From Myrica gale (taxonomy: Eukaryota; Streptophyta; Magnoliopsida; Fagales; Myricaceae): a stretch of DNA of 64,000 bases. Both the position numbers and the translations under genes were made by a program. Location: positions 2,812,001-2,876,000 of the forward strand of contig OZ005618.1 of the NCBI GenBank assembly GCA_963930655.1, read 5' to 3'. Below, in pieces: positions 1 to 12,300 of the stretch (position 1 is its first letter; each line of letters opens with the position of its first letter). Below the pieces are notes generated by a model. That model had not been told where the DNA came from. It saw only the letters and a list, made by a program, of their open reading frames with translations, and did not search any database.

Positions 1-985
1 CAGTGAAGAAGCAAGTGGTTTACAGATTCCCCTTCGCTACGGCAGAGATAGCACCAGTCCGCAATGTACACTCCACGACGACGCAGATTATCAGTAGTGA
101 GAATCCTCTCGTGCATAGCCTCCCAAACAAAGAATGAAACCCTCATGGGGCACTTCGACCTCCACACCCCTTTCCATGGAAAGGCCAATCCATTCCCACC
201 CATAAGGAGAGAATACATAGACTTCACCGAAAAAACCCCATTCGTAGACCCCATCCAAGCCAACTTATCATCAACACCTCTACGAATCACCGTCCCATAC
301 ACACGGGTGAAAAAGGCAGAAAAGTCCGCTAACTCCCAATCATTAGCCGGTCTAAGAAAAGGAACATTCCACACGGCATGCCCGTCATTCCCCACCATAC
401 AATCCGCCACCGAAGCCTCTTTACATGTAGACAAAGAATACACACCCGGGAAAGCAAGAGACAAAGGGCTATCGCCGCACCAGCAATCATGCCAAAAACT
501 AACCCCTCCTCCACGTCCCACCACGAAGCTAATATGCTTACTGAAGTCATCCCACCCCTTCGAAATAAATCTCCAAAGACTAACACCATAAGGCCCCCTA
601 CTCGAAGAAGTTCTCCACCCCCCCAACGAGCACCCATATTTCGCAACAATAACCACCCTCCAAAGACTAGCCCTCTCATTCGCAAAGCGCCAAAGCCATT
701 TGGATAAAAGAGTCTTGTTGAACACAATGATGTTTCTAAGCCCCAACCCCCCATTCTGAAAAGGAGAGCAGACTAAGTCCCACTTCACAAGATGGAATTT
801 GTGCTTATTCCCGTCATTTCCCCAAAGGAAGTCCCTTTGGATTTTTTTCCAACCTCTTTGCCACAGCATGCGGAATGGGAAACAAAGATAGAAAATACGT
901 GGGGAGGCAAGAGAGAGTCGACTTAATAAGAGTAAGGCGACCACCCTTGGACAGATACACGGGTTTCTCACCAAAGATTCAGTTG
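1..985 (-). mobile_element. LINE (L1-type), C-terminal RT and zinc-binding part
   Basis: Read on the minus strand, this stretch encodes the end of a plant non-LTR retrotransposon polyprotein. The motif [16 protein letters not shown] is followed by RDFLWG and NGGLGLRNI, then by the W-rich zf-RVT domain, whose cysteine pairs (ADWCYLCRSEG, then NHLLLHC) reach the left edge of the window. The reading frame is open from about 855 down to base 1. One frameshift is visible near 841-848, where a run of seven A on the coding strand should be six to keep RLEKIQRD in frame. The element continues beyond the left edge. Its upper border near 970-985 is abrupt, so the copy is 5' truncated. It sits downstream of HUB1 exon 5, in the same orientation as that gene, so it probably lies inside a HUB1 intron. 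Confidence 0.85.
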
Positions 986-1036
986 TATAATCGACAGTTT
1001 CAAAACATGACTGACGAAACAAAATTAGAAAGTTAC

Positions 1037-3595
1037 CTCTTAGACGTGTAATCTCAGCTTTCTTTTTTGCATGATTGTCTTGGTGTCTCTGCAATTCCTT
1101 TGCCAGTGACTTGTGTTTCAAATGAAGATCACTGAATTCCAATCTCAAGTTATTAACCTCATTCTCTAAATTGTGAGATGTCTTTTGCCTGCATGAACCT
1201 AGCAAAAGGAACAGCAGATGAATACAACTGACAAGGAGTTCTACGAACTTCACCTATCCCACTTGATTCTTACCATCATCTGGAAGTTCCTTTAACATTG
1301 TAGCCGGTAATCCATCCTTTAGGTGCCACAGATTATCAATGGCTGCTACTATATTGTGTAAAATATCCTTAGTCTTGCTGGATGCAGTTTCTCTATCTAC
1401 TTCCATATGATTTGCGCACTCATATGTAGAGGAATTCTCAGTTGCGCCAGTTTCTATGAGCCGACTAAGAAAAGCATCCTTAAATGTAGAGGAAACCCCA
1501 TCTGGAAAGCATTTTTAAAAGGCCTTATTAGCAAGTAGATGCATAATACAGCCCAGCCATTTTCTAGTTAACACAATTATGACAGTTTACAGAGTTGGAA
1601 ACACAGCCTCTACAAATTCAGAAAAGAGATATATGGTGCCACAAAACGAGGCCAAAATAACACTTATTTAAACAGGCAAAAAGGGACAGAAAAGTAACAT
1701 AGGTTTCAAGAGTTAATTGTCGCCCCACACACGTGGGCACGCACAAACACTATACATGGTACCACCATAGAGAATGGTGTTGTGAAAATCAAAATCTAGA
1801 AGACATACAGCTTGGGATGGTAGAGATCAGGAGATCATAAAGGAGCATGTTTCTCATTGCACTATTAAAATTCCAATACTCTCCGTGTAGTTTGAACTTT
1901 ATGCACCTGATCAAAAGAGGCATTGGCATATATACATGAAAACCTTCTCATTTATTTGTTTTCCAAGGATTCATGCAAACAAATGTTTGACAGGCTTGAC
2001 AAATACAGCATGGATAATTGGACCCTTGTAGCATTTGGTAGCCAAGTCCATCAAATGTCCCAACACTTCCAAAAATTCAGGGAACACTAACAAAAGCAAA
2101 CATAGGTCGAAAATCAATTCTCAAACAGAGAATCCACCTTCACTACCTCCACCATTATTCCCAGCCCCACCACAATGAGTCCAAAATGCAAAGCACCACT
2201 TGATTATTGAAGTCCTCCAATTGAATTACTTTAAAAGAAATTTATGTTTTGCCGCATGATATACTGAATTCCAGAATAGTATTAATAACAAAGAAAGCCA
2301 TTTCAGAAAACCATACAATATTGAGAACCTAACCACAATCATAAAAATTAAAAAATTGCAACTGTCCAGAGATTTGGAGTTTCTTGGGCAATGCAGAGAT
2401 ATATGGGAGACCTCCTAAGTTTAAAATTCAAAACCTTACCCAATCATAAGCTTCGAGTAAAAGGACAAACGGCAACACGGAAACAAAAGAAACATCACCA
2501 AACCCACCTAATTCAACATAAAAGTAGGTCTCAGAGGAAAGGGCAAAACTATTTTCACAACCCCCTATTTACACAACATGGTTCCCAAACAAGAAGACTT
2601 ATTTTAAGGCACTCAGAAAAAATAAAGCATTTAATCAAATAGCACCACAAAAGAAGAAACGAAACAAAATTTAAGGCAGTTGATCCAAACCGTTCATACC
2701 CGGCAGATGTTTGCCACCCTGTTCACTACTTGACTCTCTTGCACAGATGGAAAATGATTCCAAGTTATCCACCAGCTGATGTCAAAAACAGAAGTCAATC
2801 TAACGTCAAAGATTATAATTCTTTACACATAAAACCCAAATAGGACGAACAGAAGAAAAAGACAGCCTCGGATTATTAAAAGCAGAGAAATGCAAACAAA
2901 AAAGATTATTACCTTGCCCAAGGACTTATTGACCACCGCTAACGTGGAATCATAAGGTTGTTGTTTCTGCTTCAGTTGAGAGAATTTACTCTCAAGTGAA
3001 TAATACTCAACCTTCTGAGTTTCTAACTTCTGCACAAGCTTTTGATTTTGATATTGAAGAACAGCAATATCCAGCTGCATCACAGTAGATGGAAAACATT
3101 AGTTAGAATCGGTTGCTGTGAGGAAGTGCTTTGGTATTATCATCTTAAAAGTAAATTTCACTGCATATAATTGCTCCAAAATGGCAAAGCAGAAAGTCAT
3201 CTCAAAATGGGTGATCCAATTGTGCGTTCAAAATCCTGACAACCATTTTTGTCCCGGTCAAGGAACTGGGCTTTAAACCTTAGTCAGACTAAAAGCACAA
3301 TGCTAAGAAAAATGTGATCACAAAGTTAACCAGATTCCAGAAGCAAATAATGTTGGGGAGAGTATAGCCTGTCATAATCAAATTCACATATACAAGGCAA
3401 CCACTAGCAGAAAAACTGATTCTTACATTTAATAATTCCTTAGAGATCACAAACAAAGTAACGAGAAAATCCTACCTTTTTGTCCTCAGAAATGGGCAAG
3501 AAGGGCTGCTTCTTAGCAGTTGCAGCCGCAGCAGCCGTGGGTGATATGGAGCTAAAGTGACGCCGTTTTCGGTCCGGCTCACCGGTGCTCCCCAT
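1037..3595 (-). CDS. HUB1: HUB1-type E3 ubiquitin ligase (BRE1 homolog), exons 1-5, partial
   Basis: This is the N-terminal part of the RING E3 ligase that monoubiquitinates histone H2B in the nucleus. Five exons join in frame with GT-AG borders: 3476-3595, 2913-3074, 2700-2775, 1274-1501 and 1037-1198. The start codon is at 3593-3595. The protein begins MGSTGEPDRKRRHFSSISP, continues LDIAVLQYQNQKLVQKLE and LSRLIETGATE, and ends here at KHKSLAKELQRHQ. These are family hallmarks of a long coiled coil; the HUB2 N-terminus is quite different. The C-terminal coiled coils and RING finger lie off the left edge. A LINE follows exon 5 directly, so it is not known whether the gene is whole. Introns 2 (2776-2912) and 3 (1502-2699) show no other gene. 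The upstream ATG at 3622 (MWWVGSRVS) is in frame but not conserved, so the inner start was chosen. Confidence 0.88.
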
Positions 3596-3922
3596 TGAAA
3601 CCCTAGAACCCACCCACCACAAGCTCCACTGGCATTAGGCAACGCCAAAATTTAGTGTTACAGTCTGCAAACTAGAACCACCTGCGACCTAAGATAACTA
3701 TTTGAAACCACAATAATACAGAAAGAAACACTAGACTAACCAATTCCTCAAAACCCTAATACAAATGTCCCCACCCGAAAACGATGTTATTCTTTAGCTC
3801 CCAACCCCTGATTTCCCTACACCCTAATTCAAAGCTTTCTATGTCTCATTCTCTTTCTATGCGTGTCTCTCTCTCTCTCCCTCCGTCCCTGTAAGTGCAG
3901 TTATCAGATATGGAGGTTCTCT
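3596..3922. other. HUB1 upstream region
   Basis: This is presumably the 5' UTR and promoter of HUB1. It holds CT-rich microsatellite-like runs (about 3845-3900), typical of plant 5' regions. No TATA box or other gene could be fixed with confidence. Confidence 0.4.
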
Positions 3923-4007
3923 CTCAACTGTCTCTCTCTAAAGACGCTCTTCCTTCTCTCTGAACCTCGAGGAGGAGAGGAAAAAGTTACTTTTTCGTGT
4001 GTTCGCA
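3923..4007 (+). repeat. Direct repeat, copy 1 (about 85 bp)
   Basis: The sequence running from TCTCTCTAAAGACGCTCTTC through GAACCTCGAGGAGGAGAG to GTGTGTTCGCATAAA recurs at 5788-5876 with only a few changes. Each copy is followed by the left end of the same MITE family (4091 and 6065), so a segment of at least 85 bp was duplicated. Copy 1 lacks the 185-bp MITE found after copy 2 and so serves roughly as the empty site. No coding role is seen. Confidence 0.8.
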
Positions 4008-4088
4008 TAAAAGACAGTGCTTGGAATTTTGTGAAAGTAGTGAGGGTAATTTTGGTATTTTACGTGGCTGAGTTTGTGGACATCCACT

Positions 4089-4147
4089 TAAGATATGTTT
4101 CTTCTGTTAAAGTAAAAATATAAGATTTTAAAGAAGTTGTGAACCTT
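4089..4147 (+). mobile_element. Tourist-like MITE, left-end fragment
   Basis: About 58 bp match the left end of the MITE at 6065-6369 (AAGATATGTTT, then AAGTAAAAATATAA, then AGAAGTTGTGAA). The rest of the element is missing. Confidence 0.65.
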
Positions 4148-5231
4148 TGCTCGAACAGAGAGTGAGGGACTGCAAGAGAAGAGGGAGACAATAATCACAG
4201 TCGGCGGACTCGGCAGACGATCGGAGAAAGAGAGGGAGACAACTGAGGGTTTCGCGAATTGGAGGAAGGAGAGGAGAGGGATAGGGTTTTTTACCGTGGA
4301 TCAAAACGACATGCGGTATTTTTTTATTTTTTTTAACTACTAAATGACGTCGTTCTATTTAAAATAGAACGACGTTGTTTTAATATTCAGTTAATTAAAA
4401 ATAAAAATAAAAAACTCGGAATCGGTTTTTCTGCTAAACTGGCGAAAAATTCCGCTTCCGATTTCGGTTCCGGGAAAACTCCAAATGGACTACCGGTTTC
4501 TGTTCATGAAAGGGTCGGACCTCCTCTTCCCGGAACCGGAACTTGAGATCCGCCGGAGGCCGGACCGGACTTACACCCCTATTCATAGAAACCTATTTAA
4601 ACTTTCTATGCTTAGAGATCTAATCCTAAGGAAGTTAAATTTCACATCCTATGAACGTCTATTGCGATAAAAAAAAAATATATATCTCTAGAGAAAGATA
4701 AAAAATTCTTCGATCATTTAATCACCGAAAAACAGTGAATCTATAAGAATTACAGTAAAAAATATTTATTCACCTCCTTTGTGTCAATTGGGTGTAAACC
4801 GGGGTTTTCAATTTCGTTTAAAAGGGGAAAGGTAATGAGGATCCCCCCGGTTAGTGCATGGTTAGGGGTATTAAGAGCATAAGAAAACATATTTGTAAAA
4901 TTATTGTCTTTACAGAAAATTAGGAACTCCCAATTATATCCCAAGTAGCATCTTGCTCCTCTTTTACACTAGTTGAATGACGACAAAATAACATAACGGG
5001 AAGTCACCAGACAGGAACCTGTATATGGGAAATAAATATCGAAGGGAAGTGGAGTACATTTGTGAATAATGGAATATTAATTGTAGCAAAAGAATAACTG
5101 AACTCGATCAAGCTAAATTCATATATATATAATTCGGGATGGGAATATAATTAAAGTTATTGCACCAATCCTTAAACAAGACTAGAATGTTCCTGACCTT
5201 CCATGTAGTTTAGAATACCTTTTAGAAACCT
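4148..5231. repeat. Non-coding spacer with hairpin and degenerate GGAACCGG-type repeat
   Basis: No gene is seen. Bases about 4339-4378 form a near-perfect hairpin around GACGTCGTTCTATTT and its complement. Bases about 4410-4590 are rich in GGTTCCGG/CCGGAACC blocks and end in TTACACCCCTATTC. This resembles the repeat at 15110-15700, which has the same mix of CGGTTCC motifs and AT tracts, so both may be decayed copies of one element. The remainder (4600-5231) is AT-rich with nothing recognised. Confidence 0.45.
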
Positions 5232-5787
5232 CACTACAACAAAATTTAGTTTTTGGGATGAATTTTGTATGTCGCATTAATTGTCTCAACAAATCCATTA
5301 CAAAAGGTTTTTTAGGACGAAAATTTTGTCCCGCCCCAAAAATTACCCTTTCGGGACGGGAACAATTTCGTCAATAAATAACATTACTGTTAGAACTCTT
5401 TCGAATGGACAATAGAAAAAAATGTTTGAATAGCTTCCAACGGTTATCCAAACCGTTCGATCGTCTTCCAACAGTAAATTTAAATTCGTCTGATAAGGAA
5501 AATTATCGTTCTAACTCATAAAAATTTCGAGTTTGATGTTTCGGATACCGTTCCATCGCTGTAAAATGGAACATCTATAACCGTTCTTAATGTGTTACAA
5601 CGCTTCACACCGTAAATGTTCGCATGATTTCTGTAACTTTCCAACGGATAGCGTCATATCCCTTCGATATCCCGACCGAGCTTTCTAACAAGAAAAAAAT
5701 TGTCGTTCAAACATTTAAGAACAAAAGTTTTGAATCATTCGAATAACATTCGAACATCGAGAGGCACGTTGTCGTAAGAACCGTAAA
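5232..5787 (+). mobile_element. CACTA (En/Spm-like) terminal fragment
   Basis: The sequence opens with CACTACAACAAAA, the terminal motif of plant CACTA transposons. It is followed by subterminal blocks such as GGGATGAATTTTG, GGACGAAAATTTTGTC and CGGGACGGGAACAATTTCGTC, which repeat in both orientations as CACTA subterminal repeats do. No transposase and no matching TTGTAGTG end were found, so this looks like one end of a decayed or truncated element. Its right border is uncertain. Confidence 0.55.
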
Positions 5788-5876
5788 ATTGATTGTCTCT
5801 CTCTAAAGACGCTCTTCCTTCTCTCTGAACCTCGAGGAGGAGAGAAAAAAGTATACTTTTTCGTGTGTTCGCATAA
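5788..5876 (+). repeat. Direct repeat, copy 2 (about 85 bp)
   Basis: Second copy of the segment at 3923-4007. It is interrupted at its right end by the MITE at 5877-6061. Confidence 0.8.
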
Positions 5877-6061
5877 ACCTAACAATTTCCAACATTTTAT
5901 CTCTCTCCTAATAAAATACTTCAATATAATCTCTCTCTCTCCCATAAAAAAATATAAAAAATTACAAAAACTATAAAAAATTACCTCTCTCTTCACCTTT
6001 TCACTAAACCCAATACCAACACATATTCTCATACCCAACATTTTACAACACAAACACAACC
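5877..6061 (-). mobile_element. Tourist-like MITE, family B, copy 1
   Basis: This 185-bp AT-rich element matches the element at 21416-21593 in reverse orientation, sharing the GTGTTTGTGTTGTAAAAT end and the AGAGAGAGATTATAT core. It lies between two TAA trinucleotides (5874-5876 and 6062-6064), consistent with the 3-bp target duplication of PIF/Harbinger (Tourist) MITEs. The comparable stretch at about 4003 lacks it. Confidence 0.65.
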
Positions 6062-6064
6062 TAA

Positions 6065-6369
6065 GATATGTTTGTTCTCTTGAAGTAAAAATATAAATTT
6101 TTAGAGAAGTTGTGAATATTTATGTTAAATAGTATTTTATTGGTGTTTGTGTAAAGTGGAGAGAAAAACGATTTGATGTAATTGTTTAATAAAAAAGTAT
6201 TGGAGTTATGTGAAAAAAATATAGAGAATTTATGTTGAATAAAAAAGTAAAAAATTGTTGGAGATTATATAAAATGTATTGGTGTTTATATTTGAATTCT
6301 GAATATGTTTGGTGATAGTTTTGTAAATGTATTTGAATCCTAAAAAAATTGTAGGAAACTAACGTCACC
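6065..6369 (+). mobile_element. Tourist-like MITE, family A, copy 1
   Basis: This element of about 305 bp matches 25983-26289 over its full length in the opposite orientation. Shared blocks include GAGAAGTTGTGAAT, TATTGGTGTTTGTGTAAAG, AAAAAGTATTGGAGTTATGT and TTGTTGGAGATT. Its ends are imperfect inverted repeats (GATATGTTTG and GGTGACGTTAG). It encodes nothing. Confidence 0.75.
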
Positions 6370-6686
6370 ATGTTCCCAAAAAGTTGAGAGGGGAGCGAAT
6401 GGCTGACTTGGCAAAGTCTCATTGGCTCACTTTCAGGCGCGCTGGATCCACGCTGTCTTGGCTCTCTATTTTTGTTGTTGGATTAGTGAAAGTTCCGGAA
6501 AGAACTCCAATCATTAATCTCCTTCGAGTAGTTATGGAAACTTCTTAAATTCTTTTGGAAAAAGGTAAACTATGATCCATTTAAGCATTTTGATTCTCTT
6601 TCTCGGGAAATAAAAAGTCCTTTGTTTCAATTTTGTTTATGCTCGACCAATGCTTCACTTATCAACACGGTATTGATAAACAGAAA

Positions 6687-6903
6687 GGCATAAATACAAA
6701 GTTACAAATTAATCTTAAAAATTTTAAAAAAATTACCAATTAGTCAATGCACAAAGTTTTTGTTAGAAATACATCCCTTTATTTATTTTCATCTTTTTTC
6801 ATCAATGACAGAGGCAGCTAGTGAAGTACAAGATCTACTTGAACATATAACACATTATAATTAATACTAACTAGTATCTCCTGTCAATGATGGACATAAA
6901 TAG
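6687..6903 (+). mobile_element. Half copy of the non-autonomous Mutator family seen at 19053
   Basis: It begins GGCATAAATACAAAG and carries the AAATTAATC, GTTAGAAATACATCC and CATCAATGACAGAGGCAG blocks shared with the complete 419-bp element at 19053-19471. Only about half of that element is present and no target duplication is visible. Confidence 0.6.
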
Positions 6904-7402
6904 AAAAACATATTTTTAATAAATACCTTACCGCAAGAATTAATTTACAATTTTATTTACCGTGGTAACTACTTTCTTATACCATAGGAGCTGGGCCCCG
7001 CGAAAAAGAAAATCCCTCAAGGATAATGCATTTTGAAGATATTTTCATTCTTTTCATTTTCCTTTTGTCTGCTTTCCCTGTTGCCTCTATACGCTTACAT
7101 AATTCACCTCCTTAAAAGTGATGAAAACAATTTCAGTTTGATTTCAGCACGTTTTGATCTATACGGTATGACTGTGGATCTAGTTATTGGTCTACGCATC
7201 AGCTTTATGTACAAACAAATAACAGACTCTACACTATTTCGGTGTGATTTGAAAAGATAAAACCCCAAAGGTTTGGAAAAGAAAGGGGCACAACATTACT
7301 ACCATTTCAGGACATTGAGATGAAAACCAGCCTCACTGGCCTCTCATTCATCTTTCATTGAAAATTCATGCATCCTCTTCTGCCCAACTTCCACCAGGAG
7401 AG
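6904..7402. other. Spacer, no gene seen
   Basis: AT-rich sequence between repeat debris and the 3' end of the hydrolase pseudogene. Short open frames here have no recognisable motif. The part next to 7402 should contain the former 3' UTR of the hydrolase gene, since its alternative C-terminal frame runs down to about 7340. Confidence 0.4.
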
Positions 7403-10400
7403 TCAAAAGAGCCTCGCATGCTTGGGTCCTTGGGAGGCATCCGCTTCAGATGGGTAGTCATTCAATGATGAATACACCATCCAAGCATGGTCCAGTTTGC
7501 GTTTTGGCCGCACGACGATGGATCCAGGGACTTCTGCATCACGGCATGTGACAAGCCCATCGCTCTTCTCACCGTACCTGGTTTGCAGCAACTGGGCACA
7601 TGCAGCCATTGCGGCACGGAGGGGAATTACCACTGGGAGTTTTGCAGGTTCAGCTGCAGATAGGGGTGCAACCACAGGTAGCTCAGCATGTGCAACATGA
7701 GACAATGTGGCCCAAACCGCGGGCGAAATGCTAGCTTCTGTGTGGAATGAGACCACGGGGAGTTCTCTCGGCAACTGGTGTTTCATTAAAAATTCTTTCC
7801 TCTTTTCATAAGTCAAATCTTCCAAAGCTTGTATGTCCCCCTTCACAACAGCAGATGATATGTAAAGACTCCAAAAGTTCTTGAACTATTTAAGGACAGA
7901 CTTAAAAAAACAAATGACTTCTTATATTAACAATGCAGAGCAGACATTCGAAAAAGAGAATTCGCCTCATATTAAACTCAAATTCAACACGCCATGCCTC
8001 ATTATTTGAAATCAGCAATAGACAGATGGTTCTCAAGACGAGTGTAGTTGTCCATACTCCATACAACTAGTCTTAGTCTATATTATCATGAACTTGGTAG
8101 ATCCATAATTATACTCGTCTTAACAATCGCCAGCCTAAAAATGATTTTTTCCCAGTCGCACTGTATTTCCGCATGCAATTTCCATCCACCTCAACTGCAA
8201 AAGATAACGTGATAATTGTTTATGTATTTAATACTTTCAGCTATCCCCTGCATCATATGAGCCTTTTTACTAGCCCCTATGGACATATAGGTACGTGAAA
8301 ATTACCTGCCTTAATTGCTATTTAAACTTAGAAAAAGCATCACTTACATGAAAGCATAATGATTACCTCCTAGAGAAAACAATCAACAATGTTTTTTATA
8401 AAGATGATAGCTCCATCTTTTACTCTCAAAGTGAAAGATACACAAGGGAAAACAAAAAGGGAAAGGTTACTGAAAAGAACATCTAGCAATACAACCTATA
8501 CTCTTGAAAATGTCAAATAAAAAAATTGAATTCACACGTGCAGCCATGGGAAATCTCACTCAGTGGATTTCTGTGGGGCATCAAAATATTAACTCGTGCA
8601 GAAGAACCATGAAAATCAAAACCAGTAGAGCGATGCTTGGAGAACAAGCACAAAATACCGTACTGATTTGGTACCCACCAAAATTATTGATCCATAGGTT
8701 ATGTAGTGCATGATGAATACAAAACATAACTCTTTCCTTGTTTCAGAAGTTCAGAACAACAACAATACTAGAGCAAGGAACAACCCCCCACCCACCCAGG
8801 CTCAAGAGAAAAAAAAAAGGATTGGAAAGCAACCACAGCAACAAAATAAGACACAGATCAGCGTCAATTTCCACTTGTAAACAGAGATCAGTATAAGTTT
8901 TTGTACACAAGACAGAGACACAGAACAGCATCAGACATTGAGATAAAAAAAACCAACTCACCTTCATCACTTTACAGATCAGAATCTCCATCAGTTTCCG
9001 CACGTTAACATAATCACCAAGCTGTCCTTCTCGCAAGATATCAGAAGCAATAGGACTGCCACCGTAGGGACTCTGTGCTAGTACCAATCCAGCAACCTTA
9101 TCTTTCAAATCAGACCAATACAATGATAAAGAAGCTGCAGTATCTACTCCGCCTTTGCTATGTCCAAGAAGCAAAACACGCTTACTGGAACCCTAATAGA
9201 TTTCCTCAATATACTCTTTTATCTCTTTGGCATTTTTCTCAACTGAAGCCTGATTAGCAACAGCTTGACGTTTAGAAAAGAACTGGAGTTACATGAAGTT
9301 GCAGACAAGCGAGATATGCTCAAATACCTCGCTGTGAATCTTGGCAATATGACAAGCTAGACCCATCTTTGAGAAACTCGTTTTTGTATTAACAAAATAA
9401 AGTGGTCCGTGGTTACTGAAAAGACCTGTCAATTGCAAAATCAGCCAAACCTGGGAAGCACAAAACCACTACTGCAGTGCCAAAAACTCTAAAGTGGAAA
9501 CCAACCAATAGAGAGACTAGAATCAGATGATGCAATCAAAGAATTATTCCCAAACATAACCATTTGTGCTGTGCAAAGGTCGAACTCAGGGTTTGAAATG
9601 AAAACATCCAAATCTCCCACTCCCATTACGTTCTGCACATAAATTTTATTTGGGTCAACATATTTAGAAATAAATCTGAAAACCCAAAACTTTAATCTAT
9701 CATCATGCAGTTATAGGTAATTAAAAATTATTGATGGACTAAAGTTACCTACTTTCACAGTACAAGCAAGTTATCAAATGATCATGAAATTGAACCTCTC
9801 ACTGGATTAACTTTTTTTAACGTAATTATTTGTCTAGTCAAACATTCAAAATCCACAATAAAATATCTGTTCACAGATGACAAAGCCTCCAAAGTCCAAA
9901 CTCTGCGCTTACCCTAGAGTAGAAGGAAATTATAAAATGGTCCCTACTCCCTAGCAAAGCCTAAAGTGCAAGAAAACTGCCAAAAATATTTCATTTGGCT
10001 GAGCCCACAATGCTGGCAAGATTTACCAGAGGTGGTCTCTTAACCTCCTTAGTGGTGCGGCGTGCCAAATCATGCAGAAAGCTTCATACAATTCTTGCAG
10101 ATATACAGAAAACAATATTCCCATTTCGAAGAGAACAATTACAAATGCTACCTGGAACTAGCAAGTACACCATCGAGTTTGGCAACTTGTGAAGACCATG
10201 CCTGACAGAGGTTGAAACAACTGCTTTAAGGAAGACTCAAAATTCAAGGCAGATGCAGGCATACAACACAAAAAAGCTGCAAACTCTACCGAATATTGTC
10301 AAGAATTTCCATGAACCTTTCAGTTCCATCTTCAACTGGTGGCATTCCTGGATCACGTTGTAGCCACCCTATATCATCTGCTGACCCCCGCACAGTCCTT

Positions 10401-11499
10401 CGTGCCCGGTCAATAAGGCTGAAAGTATAACCATCATTCATTTATCAAGAAACCTCAGCCAAATTTTTAATAAGATACAAATAACAAAGAAAGCAAGCAA
10501 CTAAATAGTTTTCAGCATCTTACTCAAATCACAACCAAAATAGGTAGAGATAACTATTCAAGTATGGCTTCTTTTAGATAGAAACATGAGTCACAAAATA
10601 TGTCTTTTTTCCAAGAGTAAGAAGATTTAGTTCCATCTTTCCTAAATTATTCTTATCTTTTCAAAAAATGAACAAGACATTTTATGAGTTACTTGGGTTT
10701 TCTATATCTCATTAATACTCATTTTCACTAGAACCAAGACATCACTATTGTCCCAGAGGGGCTAGTTAACAACACTTTTATCATGATTCTAGTATCCTCA
10801 TATTTCAAATTTCCAAACTCCTCATAAAACAAAACAAAAAAGTGGCACACCTAAAAGGTTTGCAGGATTCAGTGTCAACAAGAAATGACAGAAATTGATT
10901 AGGGTCCAATCAAGTAGACCATTACCAACAAACGTATTTGGAAAAAGTGATAATGCCTATGCTATGTTTCAAGAAAACAAATTGCTTCTTTTAAGTTCAC
11001 CATATGTCAATCACTTAAAGATGGTAATTCTTTAATTGACTTATGATAAGTGACCTTCATACTTGGTATGTAAGGAACTGTACCTTTTAAAAATTGAAAT
11101 TCCATTTTGTCCAGTACCATTTAATCCATCATATGCGCTAGTATCTGAAGATGACTCCCCAGAAGAGGGCCTTGTTATTATTTCACTGTGTATTGGAGCA
11201 GCAGTTCCTGTATTAGATGATTCAGAATGTGTTGGATGGCTTCCACTTTAAGAGGGATGCTCATTAGTAGCCAGAGCTCCCCCAGTTTGCACAGGAGAAA
11301 ATGTCATTAACTCCTGTGCATGTACAATGGAATTCCCCGAATGTCTAGGGGAGTGTTCTACTGCAAACATAACGGAAGTATGTGAGAGAAGGAATCCAAA
11401 TTCAATGCTTCAAAATAGCACATTCAAAATGATACTTTTATCATATCATGGCACTAGGTGATAAAATTGCAATCAGGGGACCAAAGGGGGCACGACAAA

Positions 11500-12300
11500 G
11501 TAGAATTTTTTTTTTTGAAATTTTGAATTATAAACAGAGAAGAGAATAAGGGCATTGTTGAAAGGATTTCAAAGGATTGCTTCAATTAAATTATTTTATT
11601 GAACATTAAATCTCTCATATTCCAATCCAACGTTAGCCAAAATACAAACATTGAAGAAAGATGTCCATGAAAACAATACCTCCCTAAGCCAAGCAAATAA
11701 ATCAGATGCCATAACCCATACATAATATAAGATATAAAAATATAGGCCGGCTTGACAAGCTATCCTTCCTCTTGATCTGAGGTGTGAAGAGAAACATCTC
11801 TTCTTTATGACTACAAGCATGCAGGAAAAAGCAAACGTCTGCCCAGATCAATCAAGAGAAAAGGGGTTGCCAACCATCTTTTCCTTAAAGCCAGAAGCGC
11901 TCTCTTTTAGCCCTTCTTTTCTTATTCATGAATGGATTTTGGGAAAGCCAACAGAAAGATTTGATTCTAACTTCGTAGGGGCACTGTTGGTGTTGCCTGC
12001 GCGTAGAGTCATACCTCTCCTTCAACTAGAATGTAAGGCAATAGAGAGAAGCACGGAAAAGGATCAAACGCGGTTGCTAGCATCGAAGAGAGCCATCATT
12101 GATGATAAATTGGGAATTCAGAATTGGTGAATGAGCTCTTGACATGGGATAAGAAAGCGGGACAGGCAAAATGCCCAATAATGAAAGAGAATTTTGATAT
12201 TCTGAACACTCATTTAGATCTGTAGTCACCTTTTCCAGAAGAGGTTGATGCTGCAATAAGTTAGAGTGTGAAGCCCTTCTTGCCATCTTCTAATAGAACC
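11500..12300. other. Foreign-looking insert in a hydrolase intron
   Basis: The intron between exons 2 and 3 contains about 800 bp whose composition differs from its surroundings; 11760-12240 is less AT-rich. A 107-codon open frame on the plus strand at 11807-12130 has no recognisable domain. The texture (GCCAGAAGCGCTCTC and similar) reminds me of plant mitochondrial intergenic DNA, so a nuclear mitochondrial insert is possible but unproven. Confidence 0.3.

Noticed and set aside
64-754. Three open frames on both strands
   Set aside because: Shadows of the LINE frame, which is open in a different minus-strand phase and carries the recognisable zf-RVT motifs.
7497-7700. Plus-strand frame opposite the hydrolase C-terminus
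   Set aside because: Mirror of a conserved coding exon on the minus strand.
11807-12130. 107-codon open frame as a gene
   Set aside because: No domain, no supporting context, and it lies within an intron of another gene on the opposite strand.
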